A stretch of 11,658 nt of DNA from Candidatus Omnitrophica bacterium UBA6233 (GTDB taxonomy: Bacteria; Omnitrophota; Gorgyraeia; Gygaellales; Profunditerraquicolaceae): the NCBI GenBank assembly GCA_002440965.1, contig DJWJ01000013.1, positions 15,805 through 27,462 of the forward strand, given 5' to 3'. The notes under the pieces are model-generated. The model had not been told where the DNA came from. It saw only the letters and a program-made list of their open reading frames with translations, and did no database searches. The position numbers and the translations under genes are program-made. Within the stretch, counting starts at the first letter, position 1. The number at the start of each line of letters is the position of its first letter. Below are positions 1-6,919 of the stretch, piece by piece.

Positions 1-11
1 ATTCTAGAAAA

Positions 12-251
12 ATGGAAAATAAGCTAAAGGATAAGTGGTATTTCAAGTCTACCTCATTAGTAATCGGATTTCTATTGGTCGGTCCGTTTATCCTGCCATT
101 AATCTGGACGAATCCGGGTTTTACCAATAAGAAAAAGGTTGTTTTGACTACGATTATCCTGGTTTTATCCTGCCTTCTATTTGTTATGGCTGCAGGGTCA
201 CTTAAATACCTGACTGATTCCTATCGGCAGTTAAATAGCGTAACGTTTTAA
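12..251 (+). CDS. Small two-helix membrane protein, function unknown; start uncertain
   Basis: From the ATG at 12 the product is 79 residues. It has two hydrophobic segments, about residues 15-33 and 42-63, separated by a short polar loop containing a KKK cluster, so it should be a double-pass inner-membrane protein. The reading frame stays open to the window edge (TCT AGA AAA before the ATG) and no Shine-Dalgarno site precedes the ATG. The visible part may therefore be the C-terminal membrane portion of a longer protein. From memory, a hairpin of this type with a WTNPGF-like loop (here residues 32-37) occurs downstream of zinc-ribbon domains in some uncultivated bacteria, but no zinc ribbon is visible here. 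No enzymatic motif is seen. It converges with the flippase gene, and a hairpin with a T-rich tail lies between them. Confidence 0.6.
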   Translation: MENKLKDKWYFKSTSLVIGFLLVGPFILPLIWTNPGFTNKKKVVLTTIILVLSCLLFVMAAGSLKYLTDSYRQLNSVTF

Positions 252-351
252 ACCGGCAGGGTTAAAAATATAGTTTCATTCGTTTCCCCCGCGTTGATAT
301 GTGACTACACCAGCCATCCAATAAAATATTGATTAATTTAGCAATGGGGGG

Positions 352-381
352 GGGCAGAATAAAATCTGCCCTTATTATTTT
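352..381 (+). terminator. Probable intrinsic terminator between convergent genes
   Basis: A perfect 7-bp stem, GGGCAGA (352-358) with TCTGCCC (365-371), encloses the 6-base loop ATAAAA and is followed by TTATTATTTT (372-381). The T-rich side faces plus-strand transcription, so it would stop read-through from the 79-residue gene. The T tract overlaps the last codons of the minus-strand flippase. In the minus direction the hairpin is followed by a run of C, not T, so it would be a poor terminator for the flippase. The T tract is interrupted, which lowers confidence. Confidence 0.5.
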
Positions 382-1652
382 AGACGCATTTTATTAGGAT
401 TATTGGCGAAGGCGTAAAGGATTTGTGACGTGGAAATAAAAATTATCGCTTCTATGGTTACTGTTGCTGCAGCAGCTCCCAGAAACGAAAAATTATAGAT
501 AAAAATAAATATCAGCGGTAATCCCAGAAGGGCGGCTAAAACATGTATTCTTGAATACATATCCGGCCTGCCGCAAACAAGCAAAAATTGAATCTTAAAA
601 GCATTTGCGCTGATAAAGAATACAGACAAAAGAAGCATTTTTAAGCTTATAGTAACTTCCGGGAAATTTGCCCCACAAATAAGCCTGACAATAAGCGGTG
701 AAATAAAAAATACAATCGGGATAACCAATAAATATATCAAAGTCGTAGAATGCTGCACTTTATGCATTAAATCTAAAGCCCTTTTCTTATTTTTAGCAAA
801 AATTACGCTTAATCTAGGGAAAATTGCTTGCGAGAGCGCAGTTAAGGGAAAAATTTGCACAATCCCCGTAATCTTTTCAGCAATCGAATAATAACCGGTA
901 ATCGTATTGTTGGTAAGCAGTCCCACTGCAAAAATACGCGTTGTAGTATAGGTATTTATTGCTACTATCGAGATAAAAATGCTCCAGCCGGTTTTTAATT
1001 CCTGCCTTATGTCGTGGTAACTTTGAAAAACAAATTCTAGATCAAACTCTTTAAAAGCCACATAAAAACCGAAAATACCGGTAATTATAAAAAAGAGGGA
1101 ATTTAAGAGCGGAACAAGGATATAGTCATCCGGGGTCCTGACAAATATAAAAACAGAAAACGCATAAATTATGCCTCCGATTATATTTATGATTGTTATA
1201 TACCTCATTTTTTCGGTTCCTTGGAAAAGCCATACCGGAAAAAGAGTATTTCCGATCACTGCTCCAAAGCTAAATAAATAAAGCAGCCAATCACTCTTAA
1301 ACTTAGGCACAACATTTATTAATATAAGCAAAATTAAATAGCTTATTGCGGCAAGAACAAATTTTACAGTCATTACGGTTGAAAATATCGTCGAAGCCTG
1401 CCGAGATTCTTTGCATAATGAAATTTTTCTGGTTGCAGTAAGGCTAAAACCATAGTCCGTAAAAATCATAAAATACTGAATAAGGGCCTGCGCAAAAGCG
1501 ATCAAGCCGAATTTTTCCGGCCCGATTATTCTTATCAGGTAAGGAAAAACTAGAAGCGGCAGGAGAAAGTTGATACACTGCAGAGTAGAAAGTGAGGCAA
1601 AATTCTCTAAGACAAGTTTTTTATCCTTCGGGCTTATAATCTTGTGCTTCAT
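375..1652 (-). CDS. Polysaccharide / O-antigen flippase of the MATE-like Wzx (RfbX) family
   Basis: The 425-residue product is almost wholly hydrophobic, with about twelve predicted membrane spans, for example near residues 23-43, 48-69, 88-114, 121-144, 151-171, 177-200, 222-245, 303-325, 336-360 and 368-410. The N-terminal pattern of two helices joined by a Pro-rich turn and an R-x-x-G-P motif (residues 41-45), then FGLIAFAQALIQYF (48-61) and a TDYGFS stretch (65-70), is typical of polysaccharide-synthesis flippases. Family members move undecaprenyl-pyrophosphate-linked glycan repeats across the inner membrane. Length is normal for the family. No glycosyltransferase or polymerase gene is adjacent, so the glycan it handles cannot be inferred. 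It is the only minus-strand gene here. The ATG at 1652 has no Shine-Dalgarno site and lies 7 bases after a candidate -10 box. Confidence 0.88.
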   Translation of the reverse strand: MKHKIISPKDKKLVLENFASLSTLQCINFLLPLLVFPYLIRIIGPEKFGLIAFAQALIQYFMIFTDYGFSLTATRKISLCKESRQASTIFSTVMTVKFVLAAISYLILLILINVVPKFKSDWLLYLFSFGAVIGNTLFPVWLFQGTEKMRYITIINIIGGIIYAFSVFIFVRTPDDYILVPLLNSLFFIITGIFGFYVAFKEFDLEFVFQSYHDIRQELKTGWSIFISIVAINTYTTTRIFAVGLLTNNTITGYYSIAEKITGIVQIFPLTALSQAIFPRLSVIFAKNKKRALDLMHKVQHSTTLIYLLVIPIVFFISPLIVRLICGANFPEVTISLKMLLLSVFFISANAFKIQFLLVCGRPDMYSRIHVLAALLGLPLIFIFIYNFSFLGAAAATVTIEAIIFISTSQILYAFANNPNKMRLK

Positions 1653-1659
1653 AAACTTT

Positions 1660-1688
1660 AATTTACTATTCTAAAGCCTAAAAGTCAA
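1660..1688 (-). promoter_or_regulatory. Candidate sigma-70-type promoter of the flippase, giving a leaderless mRNA
   Basis: Read on the minus strand, TTGACT (1688-1683, five of six consensus bases) is followed by exactly 17 bases and TAAATT (1665-1660, four of six). Only the seven bases AAAGTTT separate this -10 from the ATG at 1652. A start site at the usual distance would fall on or next to the A of the start codon, leaving essentially no 5' leader. No Shine-Dalgarno sequence is present, which fits. Assignment is by eye. Confidence 0.45.
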
Positions 1689-1751
1689 TCTAAAGATATG
1701 ATTTGCAAGTAGTAGGCTATGAGTTATTGGAATAAGTAATCTGTCGTCGAG

Positions 1752-1767
1752 TAAAGGTAAACCTTTA
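1752..1767. promoter_or_regulatory. Inverted repeat overlapping the tilS promoter, possible operator
   Basis: TAAAGGT (1752-1758) and ACCTTTA (1761-1767) form perfect 7-bp arms around the two-base centre AA. The right arm covers the first bases of the candidate -35 box of tilS (1764-1769), so a dimeric regulator bound here would interfere with RNA polymerase. No regulator is identified and chance occurrence in AT-rich DNA is possible. Confidence 0.3.
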
Positions 1768-1792
1768 AAATATGACTTGATTATGCTAATAT
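1764..1792 (+). promoter_or_regulatory. Candidate extended -10 promoter of tilS, giving a leaderless mRNA
   Basis: TTTAAA (1764-1769) lies 17 bases before TAATAT (1787-1792). A TG dinucleotide one base upstream of the latter (1784-1785) makes it an extended -10 element. The tilS ATG at 1802 begins 9 bases after the -10, so transcription would start at about 1799-1802, at or just before the start codon. There is no Shine-Dalgarno site in front of tilS. The box matches are moderate. Confidence 0.45.
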
Positions 1793-1801
1793 GTAACCAT
1801 T

Positions 1802-2767
1802 ATGATACTTGACAAGGTAAAAGAGACGATTAGAAAATATAATTTGATTAGCCAGGGAGATACGGTGTTGGTCGGGGTATCCGGCGGACCGGATTCCGTT
1901 ACTTTGCTCTATTTACTTAAATCCTTAAGCGTTTCTTTGGGGCTTAAGCTACGAATTGCCCATTTAAATCATATGTTGCGTAAGGATTCCTCAAGGGATG
2001 CCGAGTTTGTAAGATTATTGGGGTTAAAACTGGGTATACCGGTTACTATTGGTAAAATAGATATAAAAAAAATCTCTCCCAAGGGCTCTTTGGAAGAAAA
2101 TGCTAGGAATGCGCGTTTGGAATTCCTGTTCAAAACAGCCCAAAAAATGAGGTCTAAAAAAATAGCCTTGGCGCACAATCTTGATGATCAGGCTGAAACA
2201 GTTCTTATGCGTATTTTAAGAGGAACCGGGCTTTATGGGCTATCCGGTATTCTCCCCAAGAGAAGATTTGGCGGTTTTGAAATTATTCGGCCGTTAATCA
2301 GGGTGCAACGGAAGGAAGTAGAATCTTTTTTGAAACGGAATAAAATCGATGTTCGTATTGATAAAACTAATGGAAAAGACATTTTCTTAAGAAACAAACT
2401 GCGCAACCGTCTAATTCCTTTACTTGAAAAAGAATATAACCCGAAAATAAAAGGCGCTTTGAGCAATATGTCCGAAGTTATCTCTTTAGACTATGATTAC
2501 TTGAATCAATCAGCTTTGCGCAAAGTCAAGGGGAAGAAAGGGGAAATTAAGCTGGCGGATTATGCTAAATTTCATCCGGCTATACAAAGACTGGTTTTAC
2601 GATTGACTATATCGGAATTACAAGGTTCGATTCGGCGCATAACTTTAACCCATATAAACGAAATTGAAGATTTAATAGCCAACCGTCCGGTTAATTCGGT
2701 AGTTGACCTGCCTAAAGGCATATCTGTCGTCAAAAAGAAAAGTACTATCGGCTTCTACCGTAGATAG
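1802..2767 (+). CDS. tilS: tRNA(Ile)-lysidine synthase
   Basis: TilS uses ATP and lysine to convert C34 of the CAU-anticodon tRNA-Ile to lysidine, which lets that tRNA read AUA as isoleucine; it acts in the cytosol. The N-type ATP-pyrophosphatase P-loop SGGPDS is at residues 27-32, the family motif HLNHMLR at 54-60, the LDDQAETVLMRILRG stretch at 127-141 and an NKLRNRLIPLL segment at 198-208. At 321 residues it lacks the extra C-terminal domains of E. coli TilS (about 430 residues) and matches the short form known from Aquifex. The sequence leading to the P-loop fits the family from the first residue, so the ATG at 1802 is well supported although it has no Shine-Dalgarno site. tilS commonly neighbours ftsH in bacteria; the hpt gene often found between them is absent. 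Confidence 0.95.
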   Translation: MILDKVKETIRKYNLISQGDTVLVGVSGGPDSVTLLYLLKSLSVSLGLKLRIAHLNHMLRKDSSRDAEFVRLLGLKLGIPVTIGKIDIKKISPKGSLEENARNARLEFLFKTAQKMRSKKIALAHNLDDQAETVLMRILRGTGLYGLSGILPKRRFGGFEIIRPLIRVQRKEVESFLKRNKIDVRIDKTNGKDIFLRNKLRNRLIPLLEKEYNPKIKGALSNMSEVISLDYDYLNQSALRKVKGKKGEIKLADYAKFHPAIQRLVLRLTISELQGSIRRITLTHINEIEDLIANRPVNSVVDLPKGISVVKKKSTIGFYRR

Positions 2768-2795
2768 GCTTACAAGTATAATATTTTCAAAGAAT

Positions 2796-2886
2796 CCCCA
2801 ATCACCAAATCCCAATGGCAAATAAAATCTCAATGATTCGATGCCTAATTGGGATTGGGTAATTGGAATTTCATTTATCATTGGGG
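2796..2886. repeat. Imperfect inverted repeat in the tilS-ftsH spacer
   Basis: The spacer contains CCCCAAT (2796-2802) matched by ATTGGGG (2880-2886). Inside it, AATCCCAAT plus GGCA (2808-2820) is matched by TGCC, a two-base bulge TA, and ATTGGGATT (2842-2856). Between the arms is an AT-rich loop of about 21 bases. The words CCCAAT and CAAAT recur through the stretch on both strands. No T-run follows, so it does not look like a standard terminator. It ends about 40 bases before the ftsH -35 box. Confidence 0.6.
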
Positions 2887-2926
2887 CTTGAACATTGGAT
2901 ATTTAACACTTAACTCCATAAAATAC

Positions 2927-2955
2927 TTGTTTTTATGATTATTTAAGGATATAAT
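2927..2955 (+). promoter_or_regulatory. Sigma-70-type promoter of the ftsH operon
   Basis: TTGTTT (2927-2932) is followed after exactly 17 bases by a perfect TATAAT (2950-2955). Transcription would start at about 2962, giving a leader of about 32 bases. The leader contains a clear Shine-Dalgarno site, AGAAAGG (2980-2986), seven bases before the ftsH ATG. This is the strongest promoter-like sequence in the window and probably drives the run of genes to tRNA-Thr. Confidence 0.65.
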
Positions 2956-2993
2956 AAAATTTCCTAAAAACCCAGTATTAGAAAGGTAAAATT

Positions 2994-4826
2994 ATGGCAA
3001 AGAAAAATGTATTTAAGCGTTCGCCTTTTGGTTGGATTTTAGCAATCATTCTGGTTTTTGTAGTTTTAAATTCCATAAGCATTCCTATAAACGGGATACC
3101 CAAAGAGATCACCTATGGTAACTTTTATTCTATACTGAAGAATAACCCGGAAAAAATAAAAACAGTAACCAAGATGGAAGCGCTCCTGCAGGGAGAATTT
3201 ACGGATAACTCCAAATTTTTAGTAAATATTCCCGATAACGATACAGAACTACTTAATCTTTTACGTCAAAATGTTAGAGGGTTTGACGTAAAACCTCCGC
3301 GTACTTTTTGGTCTTCGCTGCTTTTTAACCTGGGCCCGATACTGCTTTTAATATTTTTTTGGTGGATGATGGCTGCGCGGGGAGAACAACTTGGGAACAA
3401 AATTATGACTTTTGGCAAAGCTGTTCCTAAAGTGCATAGTGGGATTGAAAAAGTAACTTTCAATGATGTAGCTGGTGTGGATGAAGCAAAAGAAGAACTT
3501 AAAGAAGTAATTGAATTCTTGAAAGATCCCCAGAAATTCCAGAAACTCGGCGGTAAAATCCCTAAAGGAGTTTTGTTGGTTGGTCCTCCGGGTTGCGGAA
3601 AGACTTTGATTGCTAAAGCTGTTGCCGGAGAGGCAGGGGTCCCATTTTTCTCGATTAGCGGTTCGGATTTTGTCGAAATGTTTGTCGGCGTAGGCGCCAG
3701 CCGTGTAAGAGATTTGTTTGAACAGGGAAGACGCGCCGCAAAAACATCAGGCAAAGGCGCGATTATTTTTATTGATGAAATCGATGCGGTTGGACGTTTG
3801 CGTTTTTCGGGTATCGGCGGTGGTCATGATGAGCGCGAGCAGACTTTAAACGCGCTTTTGGTTGAGATGGATGGATTTGATACTTCGAAAGGGTTAATTC
3901 TTATTGCTGCCACTAACCGTCCGGACACTTTGGATCCCGCTCTTCTTCGCCCAGGCAGGTTTGACCGGAATATTATCGTTAATTTGCCGGATATAAAAGG
4001 GAGAGAAGAAATTATTAAAGTCCATATGCGTAAAATTAAACTTGCCCCATCCGTGGATTTAAAATCAATCGCATCTCAAACTCCTGGTTTTTCAGGAGCT
4101 GACCTGGCAAACTTGTGCAATGAAGCCGCTCTTCTTGCTGCCAGAAAAGGGAAAGAAATGGTTGAAGAATCTGACCTGGATAAATCAGTAGAGAGGGTGC
4201 TTATGGGCCCTGAAAAAAAGAGCCATATTATGTCGAAGAAAGAAAAGGAGATTACCGCTCTGCATGAATCAGGGCACGCCTTGCTGTCTTTGTTATTACC
4301 CGAAGTGAATCCCTTGAAAAAGGTTTCCATTATTCCAAGAGGGCTTGCCGGAGGTTATACGTTTACTCCTCCGTTAGAAGACAGGCACTACTGGACAAAA
4401 AAGGAATTAAGCGCTGAGATTACTATGATGTTGGGAGGACGGGCATCCGAAGAACTTAATTTAAACGAAGTAACTACCGGAGCGCAGAATGACCTTGAGA
4501 TGGCTACCGGAATGGCCCGGCGCATGGTTACTCAGTTCGGTATGTCGGAAAAATTAGGCAATATAACCTTAGGCCGCAGGGAAGGCCTGGTTTTTTTAGG
4601 TAAAGACATTATGGAAGAAAAAAACTATAGCGAAGAAACTGCTAGGCTAATCGACGAAGAAGTAAGGTTTATAGTCGAAGATGCATACATGAAATCAAAA
4701 GGTTTACTAGGGAAAAATCTGGATAAATTGAAATTATTATCCAACACACTTATCGAAAAAGAAGTAATGAGCGGAGAAGAGGTCAAGCGCCTTCTAGGGA
4801 TAGAAAAAACAGACATATCTTTGTAA
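2994..4826 (+). CDS. ftsH: ATP-dependent zinc metalloprotease FtsH (membrane-anchored AAA+ protease)
   Basis: FtsH is a hexameric inner-membrane protease that unfolds and degrades misassembled membrane proteins and short-lived regulators in the cytosol. The 610-residue product has the full architecture: first membrane helix at about 12-30, a short extracytoplasmic domain, a second helix at about 107-127, Walker A GPPGCGKT (197-204), the pore motif FVG (230-232), Walker B FIDEID (259-264), the second region of homology NRPDTLDPALLRPGRFDR (308-325), the zinc site HESGH (424-428), and the likely third zinc ligand D500 in TTGAQND. Length is usual for the family. The start is supported by AGAAAGG at good spacing. 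It begins a tightly packed set; folP starts seven bases after its stop. Confidence 0.98.
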   Translation: MAKKNVFKRSPFGWILAIILVFVVLNSISIPINGIPKEITYGNFYSILKNNPEKIKTVTKMEALLQGEFTDNSKFLVNIPDNDTELLNLLRQNVRGFDVKPPRTFWSSLLFNLGPILLLIFFWWMMAARGEQLGNKIMTFGKAVPKVHSGIEKVTFNDVAGVDEAKEELKEVIEFLKDPQKFQKLGGKIPKGVLLVGPPGCGKTLIAKAVAGEAGVPFFSISGSDFVEMFVGVGASRVRDLFEQGRRAAKTSGKGAIIFIDEIDAVGRLRFSGIGGGHDEREQTLNALLVEMDGFDTSKGLILIAATNRPDTLDPALLRPGRFDRNIIVNLPDIKGREEIIKVHMRKIKLAPSVDLKSIASQTPGFSGADLANLCNEAALLAARKGKEMVEESDLDKSVERVLMGPEKKSHIMSKKEKEITALHESGHALLSLLLPEVNPLKKVSIIPRGLAGGYTFTPPLEDRHYWTKKELSAEITMMLGGRASEELNLNEVTTGAQNDLEMATGMARRMVTQFGMSEKLGNITLGRREGLVFLGKDIMEEKNYSEETARLIDEEVRFIVEDAYMKSKGLLGKNLDKLKLLSNTLIEKEVMSGEEVKRLLGIEKTDISL

Positions 4827-4833
4827 TTTTATT

Positions 4834-6021
4834 ATGCGTATTTTAAGCATATCCAAAGAGAAGGACTTAAAGCGGGTAATGCAGGAGATTGGCGTCGATA
4901 CTTACGGTATCAAGATCATGCTGCCAAAAACCCAAGCTTATCTGGCTAAAGTTGTTTCTTTGAACAATGTTTCAGCTAACATCTTAAAACAGGAAATGCT
5001 TTCGTTGGGTGGAGATGTGGCTGTCAGCCGCGACTCGCTGACCGGACGAGTCAAAAAAACCGATTGTCTTATTATCGGAAACCTTTCTCAGTTTAAAAAG
5101 TTGAGCAATAAACTACAAATGCAACCATTTGGCCTGAATAAGATAACGCAAGACTTAAAGGTTGCCTTGAAAAATTTTCAAGAAGATAATCTTGAGTTAG
5201 TTTTGGGGAAATACAGACTCAACTTTGACGCACGCTCTTACATTATGGGGATTGTAAATGTTACGCCGGATTCCTTTAGTGGAGACGGATTATCTTTGCG
5301 TTCAATTGATGAAATTACTGATTTTGCCCAAAAGTTAGTTGAAGACGGAGCAGATATCCTTGATATCGGTGGAGAATCAACCCGGCCCGGAGCAAAGCCG
5401 ATTTCAATAAAAGAAGAGCTCGCGAGGGTTATTCCGGTAATTAAGTCCGTATCCAGAAAAATAAACATTCCGCTATCCATTGATACTTATAAACCTGAAG
5501 TGGCCAAGCAGGCTTTGGATAATGGCGCGGATATGGTCAATGATATTACCGCATTAAAAGATAGCAGTATGGCTAAAGTTATCAGCCGCTATAAAGCCGG
5601 GGTAGTTATAATGCATATGCAGGGTTTACCCCGCTCGATGCAAGTAAATCCGAAATATTTATCTTTAATCGATGAAATAATCGAATATTTAACCAAGGCT
5701 ATGGATAGGGGAATCAACAACGGGATTCCTAAAGAAAAAATAGTCATTGATCCGGGGATTGGATTCGGTAAAACCACAGAGCATAATCTGGAGGTTATAA
5801 AAAGGCTAAAAGAATTTAAAGTGCTCGGCAGGCCAATTTTAATCGGGACATCAAGAAAGTCTTTTATTGGCGGAATTTTAAATATCGATCCAAAGGAAAG
5901 AGTATTTGGCACGATATCGTCTTGTGTTATTGCCGCCGGTAACGGAGCGAATATTTTCAGAGTCCATGATGTAAAGGCGCTAAAGCAGGCGTTACTAGTT
6001 AGAGATATTATAAATAAATGA
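4834..6021 (+). CDS. folP: Dihydropteroate synthase with an N-terminal extension domain
   Basis: FolP condenses 6-hydroxymethyl-dihydropterin pyrophosphate with p-aminobenzoate to give dihydropteroate in folate synthesis. The TIM-barrel catalytic part starts at about residue 133 and has the motifs IVNVTPDSF (140-148), GGESTRPGA (179-187), SIDTY (215-219), N236-D237, DPGIGFGKT (306-314), the SRK of GTSRKSF (338-344) and RVHDV (376-380). At 395 residues it is over 100 longer than the E. coli enzyme (282). The additional N-terminal part, about 130 residues, includes an ANILKQEMLSLGGD block (48-61) and a TDCLIIGNLSQFKKL block (76-90). Similar extended forms exist in clostridia and other anaerobes; their role is not known to me. 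No Shine-Dalgarno site is seen, so translation is probably coupled to ftsH. The stop overlaps the cdaA start by four bases. Confidence 0.95.
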   Translation: MRILSISKEKDLKRVMQEIGVDTYGIKIMLPKTQAYLAKVVSLNNVSANILKQEMLSLGGDVAVSRDSLTGRVKKTDCLIIGNLSQFKKLSNKLQMQPFGLNKITQDLKVALKNFQEDNLELVLGKYRLNFDARSYIMGIVNVTPDSFSGDGLSLRSIDEITDFAQKLVEDGADILDIGGESTRPGAKPISIKEELARVIPVIKSVSRKINIPLSIDTYKPEVAKQALDNGADMVNDITALKDSSMAKVISRYKAGVVIMHMQGLPRSMQVNPKYLSLIDEIIEYLTKAMDRGINNGIPKEKIVIDPGIGFGKTTEHNLEVIKRLKEFKVLGRPILIGTSRKSFIGGILNIDPKERVFGTISSCVIAAGNGANIFRVHDVKALKQALLVRDIINK

Positions 6022-6779
6022 GCTACGCAGGCATTTTGATACACTGGAAATCGATTGTTGAAATCATAGTCCTGTGGATCGTAATCTACCGGACGCTGCT
6101 TTTTTTTGAAGGAACCCGGGCTATACAAGTTATCCGGGGAATCGCGCTCGTGTTAGTAGCCTTCTTTATCTTTCAAAAATTGGGGCTGGAAAGGTTAGAC
6201 TGGTTGTTCAAGAATTTTTTTGCTACTTCAATCATAGCCCTTTTAGTGATATTCCACCCTGAAATAAGACAGGCGCTGGCGCGGCTCGGACAAAGAAACC
6301 TTTTTGTAAATTCTATGGATGAGGAAGAAATCGATCTAATGCTTAAAGAAATTATCAAGTCGGTAGAAGACCTTGCCGGCTACAAAATCGGCGCTCTTAT
6401 AGCTATTGAAAAAAACGATTCGCTGTCTGGTTACATCGAAAGCGGAATCAGGATCGATGCAAAACTTTCCTCGGAATTAATTCAAGCAATTTTTACCCCT
6501 AATAATCCATTGCACGACGGGGCTTTGATTGTCCAAAGAGGCAGGATTATGGGCGCCGGAGCCTTGTTTCCGCTAGCGCAAAGACCGGATATAAACCGTA
6601 TTTTCGGGACTCGCCATAGGGCCGCTCTCGGATTAAGCGAGGAAAGCGACGCAGTTATAATCGTTGTATCCGAAGAAAGACAGGATATTTCGTTGGTTTA
6701 TCAAGGAAAGCTATACAATAATCTAAACTATGAAGATTTATTCTTAAAAATAAAAGGTATAATCAAAATAAGGAAGTAG
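6018..6779 (+). CDS. cdaA: Membrane-bound diadenylate cyclase CdaA (c-di-AMP synthase)
   Basis: CdaA joins two ATP molecules into cyclic di-AMP, a messenger controlling potassium and osmolyte balance and the cell envelope. The 253-residue product has hydrophobic N-terminal helices at about 13-30, 36-53 and 66-80, then the DisA_N-type DAC domain. The catalytic motifs are LHDGA (165-169) and GTRHRAALG (197-205). Length is near the family norm of about 270. It is read from the ATGA that overlaps the folP stop, so the two are translationally coupled. cdaA is usually followed by cdaR (YbbR repeats) and often glmM. Here it is followed one base after its stop by a 44-residue peptide that resembles only the membrane anchor of CdaR. 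Confidence 0.96.
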   Translation: MSYAGILIHWKSIVEIIVLWIVIYRTLLFFEGTRAIQVIRGIALVLVAFFIFQKLGLERLDWLFKNFFATSIIALLVIFHPEIRQALARLGQRNLFVNSMDEEEIDLMLKEIIKSVEDLAGYKIGALIAIEKNDSLSGYIESGIRIDAKLSSELIQAIFTPNNPLHDGALIVQRGRIMGAGALFPLAQRPDINRIFGTRHRAALGLSEESDAVIIVVSEERQDISLVYQGKLYNNLNYEDLFLKIKGIIKIRK

Positions 6780-6780
6780 T

Positions 6781-6915
6781 ATGAACAAAAATCGAATAAG
6801 CATATTTTACAGAATAACGCATATTTTTACGTATCATCCCTGGTTAAAACTAATATCTTTGATTTTGGCGGTTATTGTTTGGTTGTATATAAAAGAAGAG
6901 ATGTTGCTGGGGTAA
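6781..6915 (+). CDS. 44-residue membrane peptide resembling the N-terminal anchor of CdaR/YbbR
   Basis: The peptide has a basic, aromatic N-terminus (MNKNRISIFYRI), then HPWLKLISLILAVIVWLYI at residues 20-38, then KEEMLLG and a stop. The pattern of a Leu-Lys-Leu-x-Ser-Leu start to a helix ending in W-L-Y/F-V/I is how YbbR/CdaR proteins begin, and cdaA-cdaR adjacency is well established. Full CdaR carries YbbR repeats outside the membrane; none are encoded here, since pdxJ begins four bases after the stop. AAGGAAG (6770-6776) sits five bases before the ATG, one of only two clear Shine-Dalgarno sites in the window, so the peptide is probably made. It might bind and regulate CdaA within the membrane, or be a relic. 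The gene call is firm; the family link is inference from position and pattern. Confidence 0.75.
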   Translation: MNKNRISIFYRITHIFTYHPWLKLISLILAVIVWLYIKEEMLLG

Positions 6916-6919
6916 AATT

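Noticed and set aside
2768..2993. A c-di-AMP or other riboswitch upstream of the ftsH operon
   Set aside because: The promoter leaves a leader of only about 32 bases, and the inverted repeat upstream lies before the transcription start and matches no riboswitch consensus I know.
3266..3754. A 162-codon open frame on the minus strand inside ftsH
   Set aside because: It is antisense to the conserved AAA+ core of ftsH, has no recognisable domain, and is rich in Ser/Pro as expected for a shadow frame.
5589..6128. A 179-codon open frame on the minus strand across folP and cdaA
   Set aside because: Both sense genes have intact catalytic motifs here; the antisense product has no family features.
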